Below, piece by piece: positions 29,016 through 38,615 of a stretch of 64,000 nucleotides of DNA (the first letter of the stretch is position 1; each line of letters starts with the position of its first letter). The translations under genes were made by a program, and so were the position numbers. The DNA is from Schizochytrium sp. CCTCC M209059 (Eukaryota > Sar > Bigyra > Thraustochytrida > Thraustochytriidae): positions 102,476-166,475 of the forward strand of contig KN805410.1 of NCBI GenBank assembly GCA_000818945.1, in the 5' to 3' direction. A model generated the notes under the pieces. The model was not told the origin of the DNA. It saw nothing but the letters and a program-made list of their open reading frames with translations, and made no database searches.

Positions 29016-30053
29016 TTATGTCCGCTTGGCAGCAGACGAAAAGGAGGAGGAGGAGGAAGCAGTCGCCGGATGTGAGGACCCCGACGACGAAGCGCGCCGC
29101 GCACCAGGTCTTCGGCGTCTCCGAGGTTTGGTGTCGCCAGCATACAGCTTAAACAGCGACTGCAGTCCCTCTTGGGGCCGGAGAAGCATCTGTACAATGA
29201 GATCGTCGAGCGTCGCGAAAATTTGCACGGCAACGAGATCCGTAATGACGCTCATGGCCGAAGATCCCGAGTCATCCATGAGAATAAAGTAAGACAGTGG
29301 AAAGAGGGACCACGTGAGAAGGGCATCCGGAAGCAGCCCAAAAAGGCGATAAAACGCAGACCACCACTTTGCAGCTTCGTCATCTTCATCATCGTCTTGC
29401 CTTCTGCACAAATGGCGAGGGAGCCCAAAGACGATGAGGATTAACAAAAGCGGCAAACTGAGCGCCACGGCGAAAAAGGCAAGCACAAGGCCACGCGCAG
29501 CGTACTGGATGAGATTGTAGTCTGCAATCTTCTTAATGAGCGTCTGCGTAGGTTCTTCTGCTTCGCCAATGAGGATCATCCAGGTAAATCCCATTTCGAA
29601 AAGACTCGGTAGCAGCAGCAGCACAGAAAGCACATAACCGACTTGTTGATACACGTGCAAGATCGCGCTCGTGCCGTTCTGCATGCCATTCTCCGAACTC
29701 TCGTCCTCCCACGAGACGACCATGCCACTCCATACAAAGACAAGGAGCGTCCAGCATACGAGTCCCTTCACAAACATGCGCTCGTTCGAGTATAGGAATT
29801 TTAGGTCTTCCAATGTCTCGGCGAGCTCTTCGTCTTCCTGTTCACCATTTTTGCTTGGGTCTTCGAGGTCAGGAATGTCTTTGTCTCCGCTTGCTTTGGC
29901 TGCAGCTGCTCGTTTCACCATGTTCGTCAAGCTCGCCATGGACGATAACGGCGCCATGGACTGGCTCAAACTATCGCGCTTCGACGTCTTGAGACCACCT
30001 TTACCGCCATGGTCGGCCGTCTCCGCGTCGCCTTTGGCTGCGCCGCCCTCCAT
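29016..30053 (-). CDS. Unrecognised multi-pass membrane protein
   Basis: The 345-residue product has an acidic, hydrophilic N-terminal 95 residues and then at least four hydrophobic segments. These are GLVCWTLLVFVWSGMVVSW, GYVLSVLLLLPSLFEMGF, LVLAFFAVALSLPLLLILIV and a segment through LLTWSLFPLSYFILM; a weaker fifth (VITDLVAVQIFATLDDLIV) may follow. An acidic loop RRQDDDEDDEAAKWW separates the third and fourth. The tail is Arg- and Ser-rich. There is no signal peptide and no family motif I can name. It starts 569 bp from the divergent VOC/EF-hand gene. Confidence 0.75.
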   Translation of the reverse strand: MEGGAAKGDAETADHGGKGGLKTSKRDSLSQSMAPLSSMASLTNMVKRAAAAKASGDKDIPDLEDPSKNGEQEDEELAETLEDLKFLYSNERMFVKGLVCWTLLVFVWSGMVVSWEDESSENGMQNGTSAILHVYQQVGYVLSVLLLLPSLFEMGFTWMILIGEAEEPTQTLIKKIADYNLIQYAARGLVLAFFAVALSLPLLLILIVFGLPRHLCRRQDDDEDDEAAKWWSAFYRLFGLLPDALLTWSLFPLSYFILMDDSGSSAMSVITDLVAVQIFATLDDLIVQMLLRPQEGLQSLFKLYAGDTKPRRRRRPGARRASSSGSSHPATASSSSSFSSAAKRT

Positions 30054-30621
30054 CTTGACGTTTCACTTCTTCCTCGTTAGCTTGTCGTCGCCGTCCTCGT
30101 CCTCGGCGCAAAATTTGACGCAGTCACCAGCGCAGCGCGCGGAGGCACCTGAAGAGGGCCAGGGATCGGCCCGCGTGTAGCAGGCACGCAAGGCTGGCGC
30201 GGCCGCGCGCGAAAGAAAGGACGTTTGCCTGAGGTAAAGTTCACTTGCTTGCTCGCTCGCTCGCCAGCCAAGTACTACTACGAGTCGCCACGTTTGTGCG
30301 AGCGCGCGCGCGCTGTCCATCCGGACTTCCGGGCTCCTTTTCCGTATATCCGCGTCATGACAAGCCGTTACGATGTCTCCTTACTTCTATTAGCCTAGGC
30401 CTAGGCCTAGGCCTAGCCTACAACTCGAAGCCGACTTAGGCGGCCAGCCTGGGCTGGCGCACGTGGCTCAGAATTCTGACACAGTCTGGTCAAGCTGAAA
30501 GGTGGGGTTTGCTGCAGACAGCAAGACCGTTGCGGCGCTTCTTGTGGTTGAGAAAAAAACAAGCAAGTCCGGACCTGACAGAGACTATTTTCGTTGCTTG
30601 CAGAAAAACAAGGCTGTGACA
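30054..30621. promoter_or_regulatory. Divergent promoter region with a 22-bp CTAGGCC palindrome
   Basis: This spacer separates the divergent starts of the membrane protein and the VOC/EF-hand gene. At 30395-30416 it holds a perfect 22-base palindrome made of tandem CTAGGC/GCCTAG units, within a longer TAGCC...GCCTA array at 30391-30420. Position and symmetry suggest a protein-binding site, but that is inference. The VOC frame is open upstream to an ATG at 30502; 30622 is preferred as start. Confidence 0.4.
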
Positions 30622-31908
30622 ATGAGCGGCGCGACAAGTAGTAAACAGAGCAGCGGCGACGGGCATCATGTGGTGACCGTGGCTACCGGGACGACTGCAA
30701 GCGCAGAGGCACCGACCAAGTCTGCACAAGAGCTCGTCGTCGAGCTACAGCGTGCAAATGATGAACTCAAGAGGAAAAACGAGCTCCTCCAGGCCAATGT
30801 AGAACGACTCGGCAACGAGCTCGCCGCGTACCAGCAAAAAAATGACCTCGAGACCAAGGGTCTCAATGATTTTCTGCGCAAGGTGAATCACTACAGTCGC
30901 GTCGTTGCAAATGCAGACATTAGCAAGCAATTTTACGTCGACGTGCTTGGTTGCACAGTCTTGAATCGACCGAATTTCCCCGTCCCAGGCCACTGGCTCT
31001 GGATGGGCAACATTCAACTGCACCTCATCGAGGGAAAGCATGTAGACCTTCGCATGGACGGTGTGGCTGTGGGCAACGTGAACCACATTTCTTTTGAAGC
31101 TCACGATATTGGCCGCGTACAGACACGTCTTGACGAACTCGAGATCCCATACGAGAAGAAGCTCATTCCCGAAGCGGGCTACTTGCTCGTGCAGCTCTTC
31201 TTTGCGGACCCTGACGGCTATTACATCGAGGTCTGCACGTGTGATCAGATGAATGACTTTATCTTTGCAAGTGACCCTGCAAGTGTGCGCGACGGACAGG
31301 CCGCGAACGCCCTGGCAGGCTACACGGAGGGCGTCGAGCCTGTAGGCCCAACGCTGGCACTCATGGCAGGTCTCAGTCTTGCTTCGCTTGGGGACAGCGA
31401 CCCTTTCTGCTCTACAGAGGCTCTTTTCCAGAGCATGCTTGCCAAACTGCAAAAGGTCTTTGTCGCCGTCGCACCTGGGGCCGAAGAAATTGCTCCTGAA
31501 AATGTCCTCGAGCTACTTCATAAACTTGGCCACCCGAATGTAAATGCCGATCAGCTCACGTCTCTGCTCATGTCTGCGGATCTCGATGCTTCAAAATCGC
31601 TCAGTTTTGTGGAGCTCCTCAAGCTCTTCGTGGAGCTCATCAAGGGCACGCGTGACAATATCAAGCAAGCGCTCGGATCCGCTTTTCAGGCAGCCGACGC
31701 TGACGGTAGTGGCGCATTGTCTCGTAGTGAAGTCTTGCAGCTCATATGGTGTCTCGGAATCCCACTGTCTGAAGACGCCGCCGACCAAGTGTTTGCCAAG
31801 GTCGACCGTAATGCAGATGGAAAAATTGTCATTGCCGAGCTTTCCGACATGGTCCTCGAATGTTCCGCGCAGCTCGCCGAGGGTCTTCGTCAGACCACTG
31901 CATCATGA
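30622..31908 (+). CDS. Glyoxalase/VOC-domain protein fused to three EF-hands
   Basis: From the ATG at 30622 the product has 428 residues. A Ser/Thr-rich leader and a short coiled coil (about 35-75) precede a vicinal-oxygen-chelate domain (about 85-210). Metal ligands typical of the superfamily are visible: His90 (NHYSRVV), Glu137 (LHLIEG), His155 (NHISFE) and Glu203 (YYIEVC). VOC domains of this single-unit type act on glutathione adducts or catechols, or bind antibiotics; the substrate here is unknown. After a linker come three good calcium loops: DLDASKSLSFVE, DADGSGALSRSE and DRNADGKIVIAE (residues about 320-407). The fusion implies that calcium could regulate the enzyme. The start at 30622 removes an upstream stretch without domain features. 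Confidence 0.87.
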   Translation: MSGATSSKQSSGDGHHVVTVATGTTASAEAPTKSAQELVVELQRANDELKRKNELLQANVERLGNELAAYQQKNDLETKGLNDFLRKVNHYSRVVANADISKQFYVDVLGCTVLNRPNFPVPGHWLWMGNIQLHLIEGKHVDLRMDGVAVGNVNHISFEAHDIGRVQTRLDELEIPYEKKLIPEAGYLLVQLFFADPDGYYIEVCTCDQMNDFIFASDPASVRDGQAANALAGYTEGVEPVGPTLALMAGLSLASLGDSDPFCSTEALFQSMLAKLQKVFVAVAPGAEEIAPENVLELLHKLGHPNVNADQLTSLLMSADLDASKSLSFVELLKLFVELIKGTRDNIKQALGSAFQAADADGSGALSRSEVLQLIWCLGIPLSEDAADQVFAKVDRNADGKIVIAELSDMVLECSAQLAEGLRQTTAS

Positions 31909-32554
31909 TATGAAAGCTAGCTCGCTCTTGGGCTGAATTGAACAGTCCATGATCACGAGATTAGATCAAGGCTCAGCCAGCCAAGATCTCTTCTACTTTT
32001 CTAATGTGGCGGCGGTTCGTCGTTTGTATAAAAAAACAAATCTCAGATATCATCTGATTGACAATATCGGAGAATTCATCTGGACCTGCTGCAAAATCGT
32101 CTGCATCGCCCTCGTCGCCACCACCCAAAACCATGTCCGACGTAGTCTTGCTTTTTCTCTTGCACGTGCTTCTCTTCTCTTACCTGGCATCTCATCTCGG
32201 GGGAAAGTGATCTACAGTACTACACCTTGCCAATTGCTGTCGATCGCGCCGCGTTCAGTTTAGATGCGCCTTCGTCCGCTCTCGGCCATAAACAGCGCGC
32301 GCACAAGGGGCTCGCAGCGCCTAGCCAGACGTCGCCTCGGTCCGGTCCGGCCGCCTTCTGCGACTGTGTCTAGATAGATAGAACCAACCACTCTTCGTCG
32401 CGCTCTTCCGGCTTTGCATGCGCGGACAGACATGCGCGAACAGACAGAGAGACAGACAGACAAACCCCGCGGAAAGCTCGCGCTCGCTTGTGCGCGCTCG
32501 CTTGTGCGCGGCGGAGATAGCGGCAACGGCACCAACTGATCACACGCAGACGCG
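31909..32554. other. Upstream spacer of pantothenate kinase
   Basis: The spacer between the VOC/EF-hand stop and the PanK start contains an AGACAGAC microsatellite at about 32438-32464 and a duplicated CGCTCGCTTGTGCG at 32489-32512. No other gene was recognised. Confidence 0.4.
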
Positions 32555-33748
32555 ATGGCGGTGCGCGAAAATGGCCAGGTGAGCAGCGGCCTAGACGTCG
32601 GCGGAACCCTGGCCAAGGCGGTCATCTTCATGCCAGAGGGCCATCCCCAGAGTGCGGCCCTGCACGAGACGCTTGCAGACATTGCGTGGGTGGAGGACGA
32701 CATGCGCATGCCGGCCATTGGCGGTCATCTCATTTTCCTCAAGTACCTATCGTCGCATGCGAACCAAGCGTGGCGTAATGTGCGAAAGCATGACCTGTTG
32801 CCGCGAGGAAGCCGCGTCGACGCGACGGGCGGCGGGGCCTTCAAAATCCTCGACGAGAGCATGCAACGTCTTGGTCTCAAACTGCATCGCCATGACGAAA
32901 TGGAAAGCCTGATGCGAGGCCTCTTGCTCATGGCGCTCGTGCCAGGAGAGGCGTTTTCCCTGCGCAACATTCTCTTTAAGGGCGCACGCGGACCAGCCCG
33001 TGAGCGCATCGAAACGCAGCCCGTGAAGCTTGACGCAAGCGCTGGGACGGGCTTCCTCGTCGTCAACATTGGTAGCGGCGTTTCTTTTGTGCACTGCACC
33101 AAGGACTCGTTTGAGCGTGTCGGTGGCTCGAGTCTTGGCGGCAGCACATTTCTCGGCCTCACGGCGCTACTCACGGGCGAGGACAGTTTCGACCGGGCCA
33201 TCGACCTCGCCGCCAACGGCGATTCGGCACGTGTCGACATGCTTGTTAGAGACATTTACGGAGCTGGAAAAGAGGTTTATGGCCTCAAAGGCACGACGCT
33301 AGCCTCTTCGTTCGGCAAGATGATCTCGCGCAAGAATCGAGCCGCCGCGCGACCAGAAGACATTGCTTTGTCTACGCTCATTATGTGCAGCATGAACGTA
33401 GCTGCTCTTGCTCACTTGCACGCCAAAACACGAGGCACGCGCCACATTGTCTTTACAGGCTCCTTCTTGGCGCGCTCTGGGCGGACCTTTAAGCGACAGG
33501 ACGAGGCATGGCAGCATTCCACGAGCGAGTTGCACCTGCACAAGCGCAACTCCATCGCCATGCGGACCCTTGCCTACGCCGTATCCTTTTGGTCCAAGGG
33601 AGAGCGCTCGGCCGTGTTTTTTAGGCACGAAGGGTTTCTTGGTGCCCTTGGTGCACTGACGCACGCAGGAGTCACTGTTGAACATGCGGGAATGCCCGTC
33701 GAGCAGCCGCGCGTCTCTGAGGCCTCTGCACTCCTCTCCAAAGTGTAG
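32555..33748 (+). CDS. Type II (eukaryotic) pantothenate kinase
   Basis: The enzyme phosphorylates pantothenate in the first, rate-setting step of coenzyme A synthesis. The 397-residue product starts MAVRENGQVSSGLDVGGTLA, so the ATP-binding DVGGT loop lies at the extreme N-terminus, as in PanK cores. Other PanK-II landmarks follow in order: LVVNIGSGVSFV, RVGGSSLGGSTFLGL, DIYG...LASSFGKM, NVAALAHLHA, IVFTGSFL and FWSKGERSAVFFRHEGFLGA. No long N-terminal regulatory or targeting extension is present, so a cytosolic location is likely. The neighbours do not belong to the pathway. No intron is needed. Confidence 0.93.
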   Translation: MAVRENGQVSSGLDVGGTLAKAVIFMPEGHPQSAALHETLADIAWVEDDMRMPAIGGHLIFLKYLSSHANQAWRNVRKHDLLPRGSRVDATGGGAFKILDESMQRLGLKLHRHDEMESLMRGLLLMALVPGEAFSLRNILFKGARGPARERIETQPVKLDASAGTGFLVVNIGSGVSFVHCTKDSFERVGGSSLGGSTFLGLTALLTGEDSFDRAIDLAANGDSARVDMLVRDIYGAGKEVYGLKGTTLASSFGKMISRKNRAAARPEDIALSTLIMCSMNVAALAHLHAKTRGTRHIVFTGSFLARSGRTFKRQDEAWQHSTSELHLHKRNSIAMRTLAYAVSFWSKGERSAVFFRHEGFLGALGALTHAGVTVEHAGMPVEQPRVSEASALLSKV

Positions 33749-33807
33749 CTGACGTATTATTATTATTCCTTCTTTCTGCTCATTTTATCATCGTTGCCAG
33801 GCAGATT

Positions 33808-33841
<34 letters not shown>

Positions 33842-34415
33842 AGGGACGCACCTACGAACGAACGAACGAACGAACGAACGAACGGTCGCTTGAGGCAAGC
33901 GAGAAAGCGAGAAAGCGAGAAAGCGAGAAAGCGAGAAAGCGAGAAAGCGAGAAAGCAGAAGCAAACGCAAACGCAAACGCAAACGCAAACTGCCAGGCGA
34001 CACTTTTCTCGTCTTCGTTCATAAAATTTGGTCTGTGCCACGGGATCTAAGGTCTTTTATTTTGGTCATTTGGGTGCTCGCAATCTTGCTCTGCCGATCC
34101 ATAGCTGATGGTGAACTTCACAATAATGATGTTGCTAGCGTCAATTGATTGACTGTGAAACGAAAAGGCTGCCCGACCTCGACCCTAATCTAAGCCAAGC
34201 CAAGTTCGCCAAAGCTGCTACGCCTAGGCCAAACCGCCAAAAGACAAAATAAAAGTAAAAATAAAAAAAATAACGCAAAATAAAAAAAAAGGAAGGGAGA
34301 AAGGTTGCCGCTGCCGGGCAAACGAGGATTGGCCAAGGGAGGCTGCGCGAGAGCCTCGGGTGCGCGAGAGAGCGCTGCGCGGGCGGACAAGCGCGGGTCG
34401 GTGCGCGGCGAGAAG
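33749..34415. repeat. Microsatellite cluster between PanK and the VIT1-like gene
   Basis: Four different perfect or near-perfect tandem repeats follow each other: (GA)n at 33809-33838, (CGAA)n at 33853-33884, an 8-base GAGAAAGC-type repeat at 33898-33957 and a 6-base GCAAAC repeat at 33960-33990. A CCTAGGCC palindrome lies at 34223-34230, followed by an A-rich tract to about 34295. No gene was recognised. Confidence 0.8.
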
Positions 34416-35297
34416 ATGGCGTCCGAGTCGACGCCGCTCGTGGCGAACGGCGGCAGCGGTCCAGGGCGCGACCTGAACCTTGCGCGCAATGCGTGGGAGA
34501 AGGGCGACGCCGAGCTTTCGCGCCAAGCACACCAAACGGAGAAGAGCCCCGAGGAGGGCCACCAGACGGAGGGAGACTTTATCAAGAGCATCGTGTTCGG
34601 CGGCCTCGACGGCATCCTCACGACCTTCGCCATTGTCAGCGGCGCCACCGGTGGCTCGCTTGGCGTTGAGGCTATCCTCATTCTTGGCTGGAGCTCTAAG
34701 CTCGCCGATGCGCTCTCCATGGGTCTCGGCGACGCGCTCTCCTCTCGCGCAGAGCATGAATTCGTCATGAAAGAGCGCGAGCGCGAGTACTGGGAGTTTG
34801 ACAATTACCCTGAGGGCGAAAAGGAGGAAATGATGGAGCTCTACAAGATGCGCGGCATGACCGACAGCGATGCCAAGTTGGTAATTGATCTCATGGCTGA
34901 GCATCGCGACTTTTTCGTCGATGTCATGATGGTAGAGGAGCTTGGACTTCAGGTGCCTACGGGCGACGAGAACCCCTGGCTCGAGGGCTTTGTGACCTTT
35001 TGCTCTTTCATTTTCTTTGGCTTTTTTCCGCTCTTGGGCTACTGCATCTTCCCGTTTGCCTTCCCGCACATCTCTGACGAGGCTCTTTTCGTCATCGCCT
35101 GCGTCTTTTCTGGGCTTACGCTCTTTGTGCTTGGCGCGGTTAAATCCATGTTTTCTACCAAATCCTGGTACAGATCCGGCTTTGAGATGCTCGTCATTGG
35201 CTCGGGCGTCTGCGTCGTAGCCTACTCGATTGGCGCGATTACTAGCGCTGTGGTTGGTGTTGACCCGGACTCGATCGAGATTGGCCACGTCAGCTAG
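34416..35297 (+). CDS. VIT1/CCC1-family vacuolar iron/manganese transporter
   Basis: The 293-residue product belongs to the VIT family that moves Fe2+ or Mn2+ into vacuoles in exchange for protons. The start at 34416 (MASESTPLVANGG) leaves a short cytosolic leader; the frame is open further up but without features. The first membrane helix carries the family signature IVFGGLDGILTTFAIVSGA. A second helix follows (LADALSMGLGDALSSRAEHE). The cytosolic metal-binding helix region is acidic, with KEREREYWEFDNYPEGEKEE. The last three helices are FVTFCSFIFFGFFPLLGYC, LFVIACVFSGLTLFVLGAV and MLVIGSGVCVVAYSIGAI. Five membrane segments agree with the family. Confidence 0.92.
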   Translation: MASESTPLVANGGSGPGRDLNLARNAWEKGDAELSRQAHQTEKSPEEGHQTEGDFIKSIVFGGLDGILTTFAIVSGATGGSLGVEAILILGWSSKLADALSMGLGDALSSRAEHEFVMKEREREYWEFDNYPEGEKEEMMELYKMRGMTDSDAKLVIDLMAEHRDFFVDVMMVEELGLQVPTGDENPWLEGFVTFCSFIFFGFFPLLGYCIFPFAFPHISDEALFVIACVFSGLTLFVLGAVKSMFSTKSWYRSGFEMLVIGSGVCVVAYSIGAITSAVVGVDPDSIEIGHVS

Positions 35298-35556
35298 ACG
35301 ACTAGCCTTGCCAAACCTCTTCCCTTTTTTTTTTTTCCCCCTCCCCTCGCACGAAACGCGGCTAGAAATTGCCGACTTTAACGATAATCATGCTACTTGC
35401 TCCTCTTTTTTATTTTCTTTGGCCTCCTTTCATTTATCAATGTGGCCTAGATTAGGCCCAAGGCTCAACAAGAGGAACGTCTATGAGCAGTGATGGAAAC
35501 GAAAATGACTTTGCAAATAAAAGTGCCTGCAAAAAACTTATGAAACGTGATTTTCT

Positions 35557-36570
35557 CTACAGTCTACCAGCAACGAGATAGTCACTAATTTGCACGTCGG
35601 CTTTGCCGGTGTCCTCGAGGTCACCTTCAAAGCGTCGCCTTCGGAACTCGCCCCAGGTAAAAGGTCGGTATCGAGGCGGCACATCATCAAGCGTGCGCTT
35701 TTGCATCACTGCCTCGTAACTAGGATTCAGAAAGAATGGAGCGGAATAACGCTCTTGCTCTGGATTCGCCAGCACACGATGGACCGGCGACTGGAAGCGA
35801 TCGTTCGACCAGACCTGGCACACATCACCGATGTTGATGATGAAGGCGCCCTTTGCCGGGTGCACGCGCGTCCAGCGCTGCGCGACCCGGTCGAAAACTT
35901 GCAATGAGCAAGGGTCGCCTTCTCGTTGGCGCAAGACAGTCAGCATGCCGGCATCGGTGTGACGATTTACCGAAAACACGCCATCCTCGTCAGGTTTGGG
36001 CTCCTCTTCGGAATTCCAATCTTCCGGGGCAGCTCGCGTTGTGCAAACGGGATAGTAGTTGATTCGCAAAAATGACGTGTTGGGCCGGAGTTCGGGGTCA
36101 AAGCTTTGCGTGTCCAACGAGAGTGCTTGAGCCAAATATCCAGCGAGCCGCAATGCAAGCGTCTCAAGCTCGTAAAAGTAGCGCTTCACGTCCGTGCGAA
36201 AGCGGGTGGGTTCATCTGGCCACTGGTTGGTACCGTCGATTGCGAAATTGCCCTCCTCGCCGACATCGAAAACTTCCTTAAAGTCCGGAGTCTGCTTGGT
36301 GAGTTCATCATCGAACCATCCTCGAGAGTTGTCAGCGTGGCGCTTCACTTTGCGTTTGCGATCTGAGGGCTGCGCAAAGAACGCCTCCACGGACTCATCA
36401 AAAAGTCGAATTGTCTCGGGGTTCACATCGTGGTTCACCACCTGGAAGAATCCCCATCGCTCGCACGCGTCTGCAATCTCGTGTACAATGGGACCTTCGG
36501 CGCCACCGAGGTTGATCACAGGCGGTTCGCGCCCAGCGCGAAATTCTTTCGGTCTCTCCGGGGTCGTCAT
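35557..36570 (-). CDS. 2-oxoglutarate/Fe(II)-dependent oxygenase (second copy)
   Basis: The 337-residue product is a plant/fungal-style 2OG-Fe(II) oxygenase. The N-terminal DIOX_N-like region contains PPVINLGGAEGP and WGFFQVVNHDV. Iron ligands are visible in NRHTDAG (His204, Asp206) and SPVHRVL (His264), and the 2-oxoglutarate salt-bridge residue in RYSAPFF (Arg274). It lacks the presequence-like leader of the gene at 12687-13772 and differs clearly in sequence, so it is not a recent duplicate. The substrate is unknown. Its start faces the Sec66 gene across an 831 bp spacer. Confidence 0.88.
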   Translation of the reverse strand: MTTPERPKEFRAGREPPVINLGGAEGPIVHEIADACERWGFFQVVNHDVNPETIRLFDESVEAFFAQPSDRKRKVKRHADNSRGWFDDELTKQTPDFKEVFDVGEEGNFAIDGTNQWPDEPTRFRTDVKRYFYELETLALRLAGYLAQALSLDTQSFDPELRPNTSFLRINYYPVCTTRAAPEDWNSEEEPKPDEDGVFSVNRHTDAGMLTVLRQREGDPCSLQVFDRVAQRWTRVHPAKGAFIINIGDVCQVWSNDRFQSPVHRVLANPEQERYSAPFFLNPSYEAVMQKRTLDDVPPRYRPFTWGEFRRRRFEGDLEDTGKADVQISDYLVAGRL

Positions 36571-37401
36571 GGTGTTTCTTGCTCGGCTCCTGCCTGCAAG
36601 CTACCGCACCAAGTACAGTCTACGCGCCACGCGTGAGCCCAACTGCGATCTACGCCGCCCAAAAGGCTGCTCTGCTCTGTTCTGCTCTGCTCTGCTCTGA
36701 TTTTGGTTTTGCTTTGCTCTGTGCGTTTTTGGTGTGCCTTTTGTGGCTTGCTTGCTTGTCAGTGCAGGGACTACCGCCACGAAAGCTTCCTCAGTCTCCG
36801 CCTCGCGTCTCGGCCACGCTTCTCGGTGCGAGTCTCTCCCGCGTGTGTGCCTCTCTCCGCGTTTCGCGTCCGCGTTCTCTGCTACCTCAACTCCGCGTCC
36901 TCGCCGCCCACGCAGCGCAAGCGTCCCCGCGCGGCCCGTCAACCAAGCCAAAAGAATATACGTAAATAAATAAATGAAAATAAATGAAAAAATAGCCGTT
37001 TCGGACTTCTCACCGTTGGAGACGTTTCATAACGACTCATAGTCGTACTACGAGGGCGAGGACGGACATGCGCGAAACGGCTCCTGCGAAAGACGGTTGG
37101 TAATAACTGCCGTAACGAAGTCTTCCACGCTGGCTGAAGAAGAAGAAGAAGAAGAAAAAGAAGAAGACACGGCGGGAGACGGAGACGGAGACGGCGTCGG
37201 TCTGCGCGGGGCAGCGCCGCTAACTGCGCCAGACCTCGAAACCCCGAGGCTATTTAATTGACCCTTTGCGCAGCGACCGGAGCAGAGGACAGCCGACGTC
37301 TCTCCGCGGCGGACGCGAAGGCAAGCGTTGAGGTGGGCGCAGAGACGTAGCAAGGTAGATAGACGCAGACGCGGGAGAGAGCCCTCGAGATCGAGAGCGA
37401 G
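36571..37401. other. Divergent intergenic region with CTGCT and GAA repeats
   Basis: The spacer between the second 2OG oxygenase and Sec66 contains TCTGCTCTGCTCTGCTCTG repeats at 36668-36699, similar to those at 24944-25020 and 42890-42935. A (GAA)n tract lies at 37136-37166. No gene was recognised. Confidence 0.45.
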
Positions 37402-38097
37402 ATGGCTTCCGAAGGCGGCCCAACCGGCGGGGAGGAGTCACAGGTGCCGCCCGTGGAAGAGGTTCTGACTGCGCAGCAGGCCCTCGTGTTGGTGGTCGTG
37501 CTGCTGCTCACAGCGCTATTCTACGCGTACAGATGGTACCGACGGAGCGCCAACGATCGCGCAGCTAACGCCTTCATGGACTATGACTTTGAACTTCCCA
37601 AGGAAAAGCAGATGTTTATGGAGATTTACAAGCAAAAGCCAGAAAACAAGCGCGAGAACGCAGCCAAACTCCAGGAATGGAGAAAAGCTCTGATGCAAGT
37701 CCACTTTAAGCGAGTCTTGGGCGTGATTTCTCTTCATGAGAAGGTTATGGCCGATTACAGGACTCAAACCGCCCTGTACAAGCGCGGCGTCGCCGTGTCC
37801 ATGTTGCCTCAGGTCGAGGCTGCAAAGAAACTGATGGAACGCGAGGTGCAGGAGTGCAGCGGTATCGCCAACAATCTCCAAGAAGGCTGGGGGCGAACAA
37901 TCTTTCAGGAGGCCTACAAGATGAAGGAGAAGCTAGACGCCAACGAAGCAGCAAAGCGTGCCAAGGAGGACCAAGACGCTCGCGAGAAACGCGAAGCTGA
38001 GCTTTTGAGGCAAGCCAAGGAACTCCAGGAAAAGGAAGAGGAAATGCTGCGCAAGCGGGCCGAGGAGGATCTTCTTGGTTCAAAAACGGCGAATTGA
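37402..38097 (+). CDS. Sec66/Sec71-like subunit of the ER translocon
   Basis: The 231-residue product has one N-terminal membrane segment (ALVLVVVLLLTALFYAYRWY, about residues 26-46) and a cytosolic helical domain. LYKRGVAVSMLPQVEAAKK, then EVQECSGIANNLQEGWGRTI and FQEAYKM match the conserved part of Sec66/Sec71. There a GW(G/S)xxIFQ block closes the domain. In yeast this protein joins Sec62/Sec63 for post-translational import into the ER. The C-terminal 50 residues form a charged coiled coil (EKEEEMLRKRAEEDL). The call rests on that short conserved block and on topology. Confidence 0.7.
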   Translation: MASEGGPTGGEESQVPPVEEVLTAQQALVLVVVLLLTALFYAYRWYRRSANDRAANAFMDYDFELPKEKQMFMEIYKQKPENKRENAAKLQEWRKALMQVHFKRVLGVISLHEKVMADYRTQTALYKRGVAVSMLPQVEAAKKLMEREVQECSGIANNLQEGWGRTIFQEAYKMKEKLDANEAAKRAKEDQDAREKREAELLRQAKELQEKEEEMLRKRAEEDLLGSKTAN

Positions 38098-38615
38098 TGA
38101 TACGGTATTCATTCATGCATTATCTCCGTTATTTCTTCTTTTTTTTTCGTTTGTTGACCAGAGCTTGTGGAGGTTTCTTTTATCTCGAGTGAAGCAAACA
38201 AATGAACAAACAAACAAATGGCGACTCAAAGAAGTACAGAAAGAGAGCCACGACGTTTTTCGTTAAAAGAGCAAAGGCGGCAGGAATCAGAAATCAGCGA
38301 AAGGCCGACCTTTTGCGATCGGGGTGAAAGAAAGCAAGCCGATTTACGCGAAATATCTTAAAAGTGCAACAATTCTTATACAATATAATTTCTTTTTCCT
38401 TCCTACGCGTAGCTCAATTCTCCCTATGCAAACGCCCAGACTAGCTCCTATATGGACAAACCCAAAAAACTCGAGCATGATGTCTGCTTCTTTTCAACAA
38501 TATACAGCCACATACACAGATTCTTTAGGAACAAAAGAAAAACATACACGTGTCAGCAAATGATTTTCAGCAGGTTTCCGTTTCTTTCAGACAAAGCCAC
38601 CACTGCATCGCCGTC
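38098..38615. other. Convergent 3' spacer
   Basis: The region between the stops of Sec66 (+) and the polyQ/Tudor gene (-) is A/T-richer than its neighbours. It contains no recognisable gene or repeat beyond a short CAAACAAA tract. Confidence 0.4.

Noticed and set aside
30391..30420. CTAGGCC array as the inverted end of a transposon
   Set aside because: No partner inverted repeat, target duplication or transposase was seen nearby.
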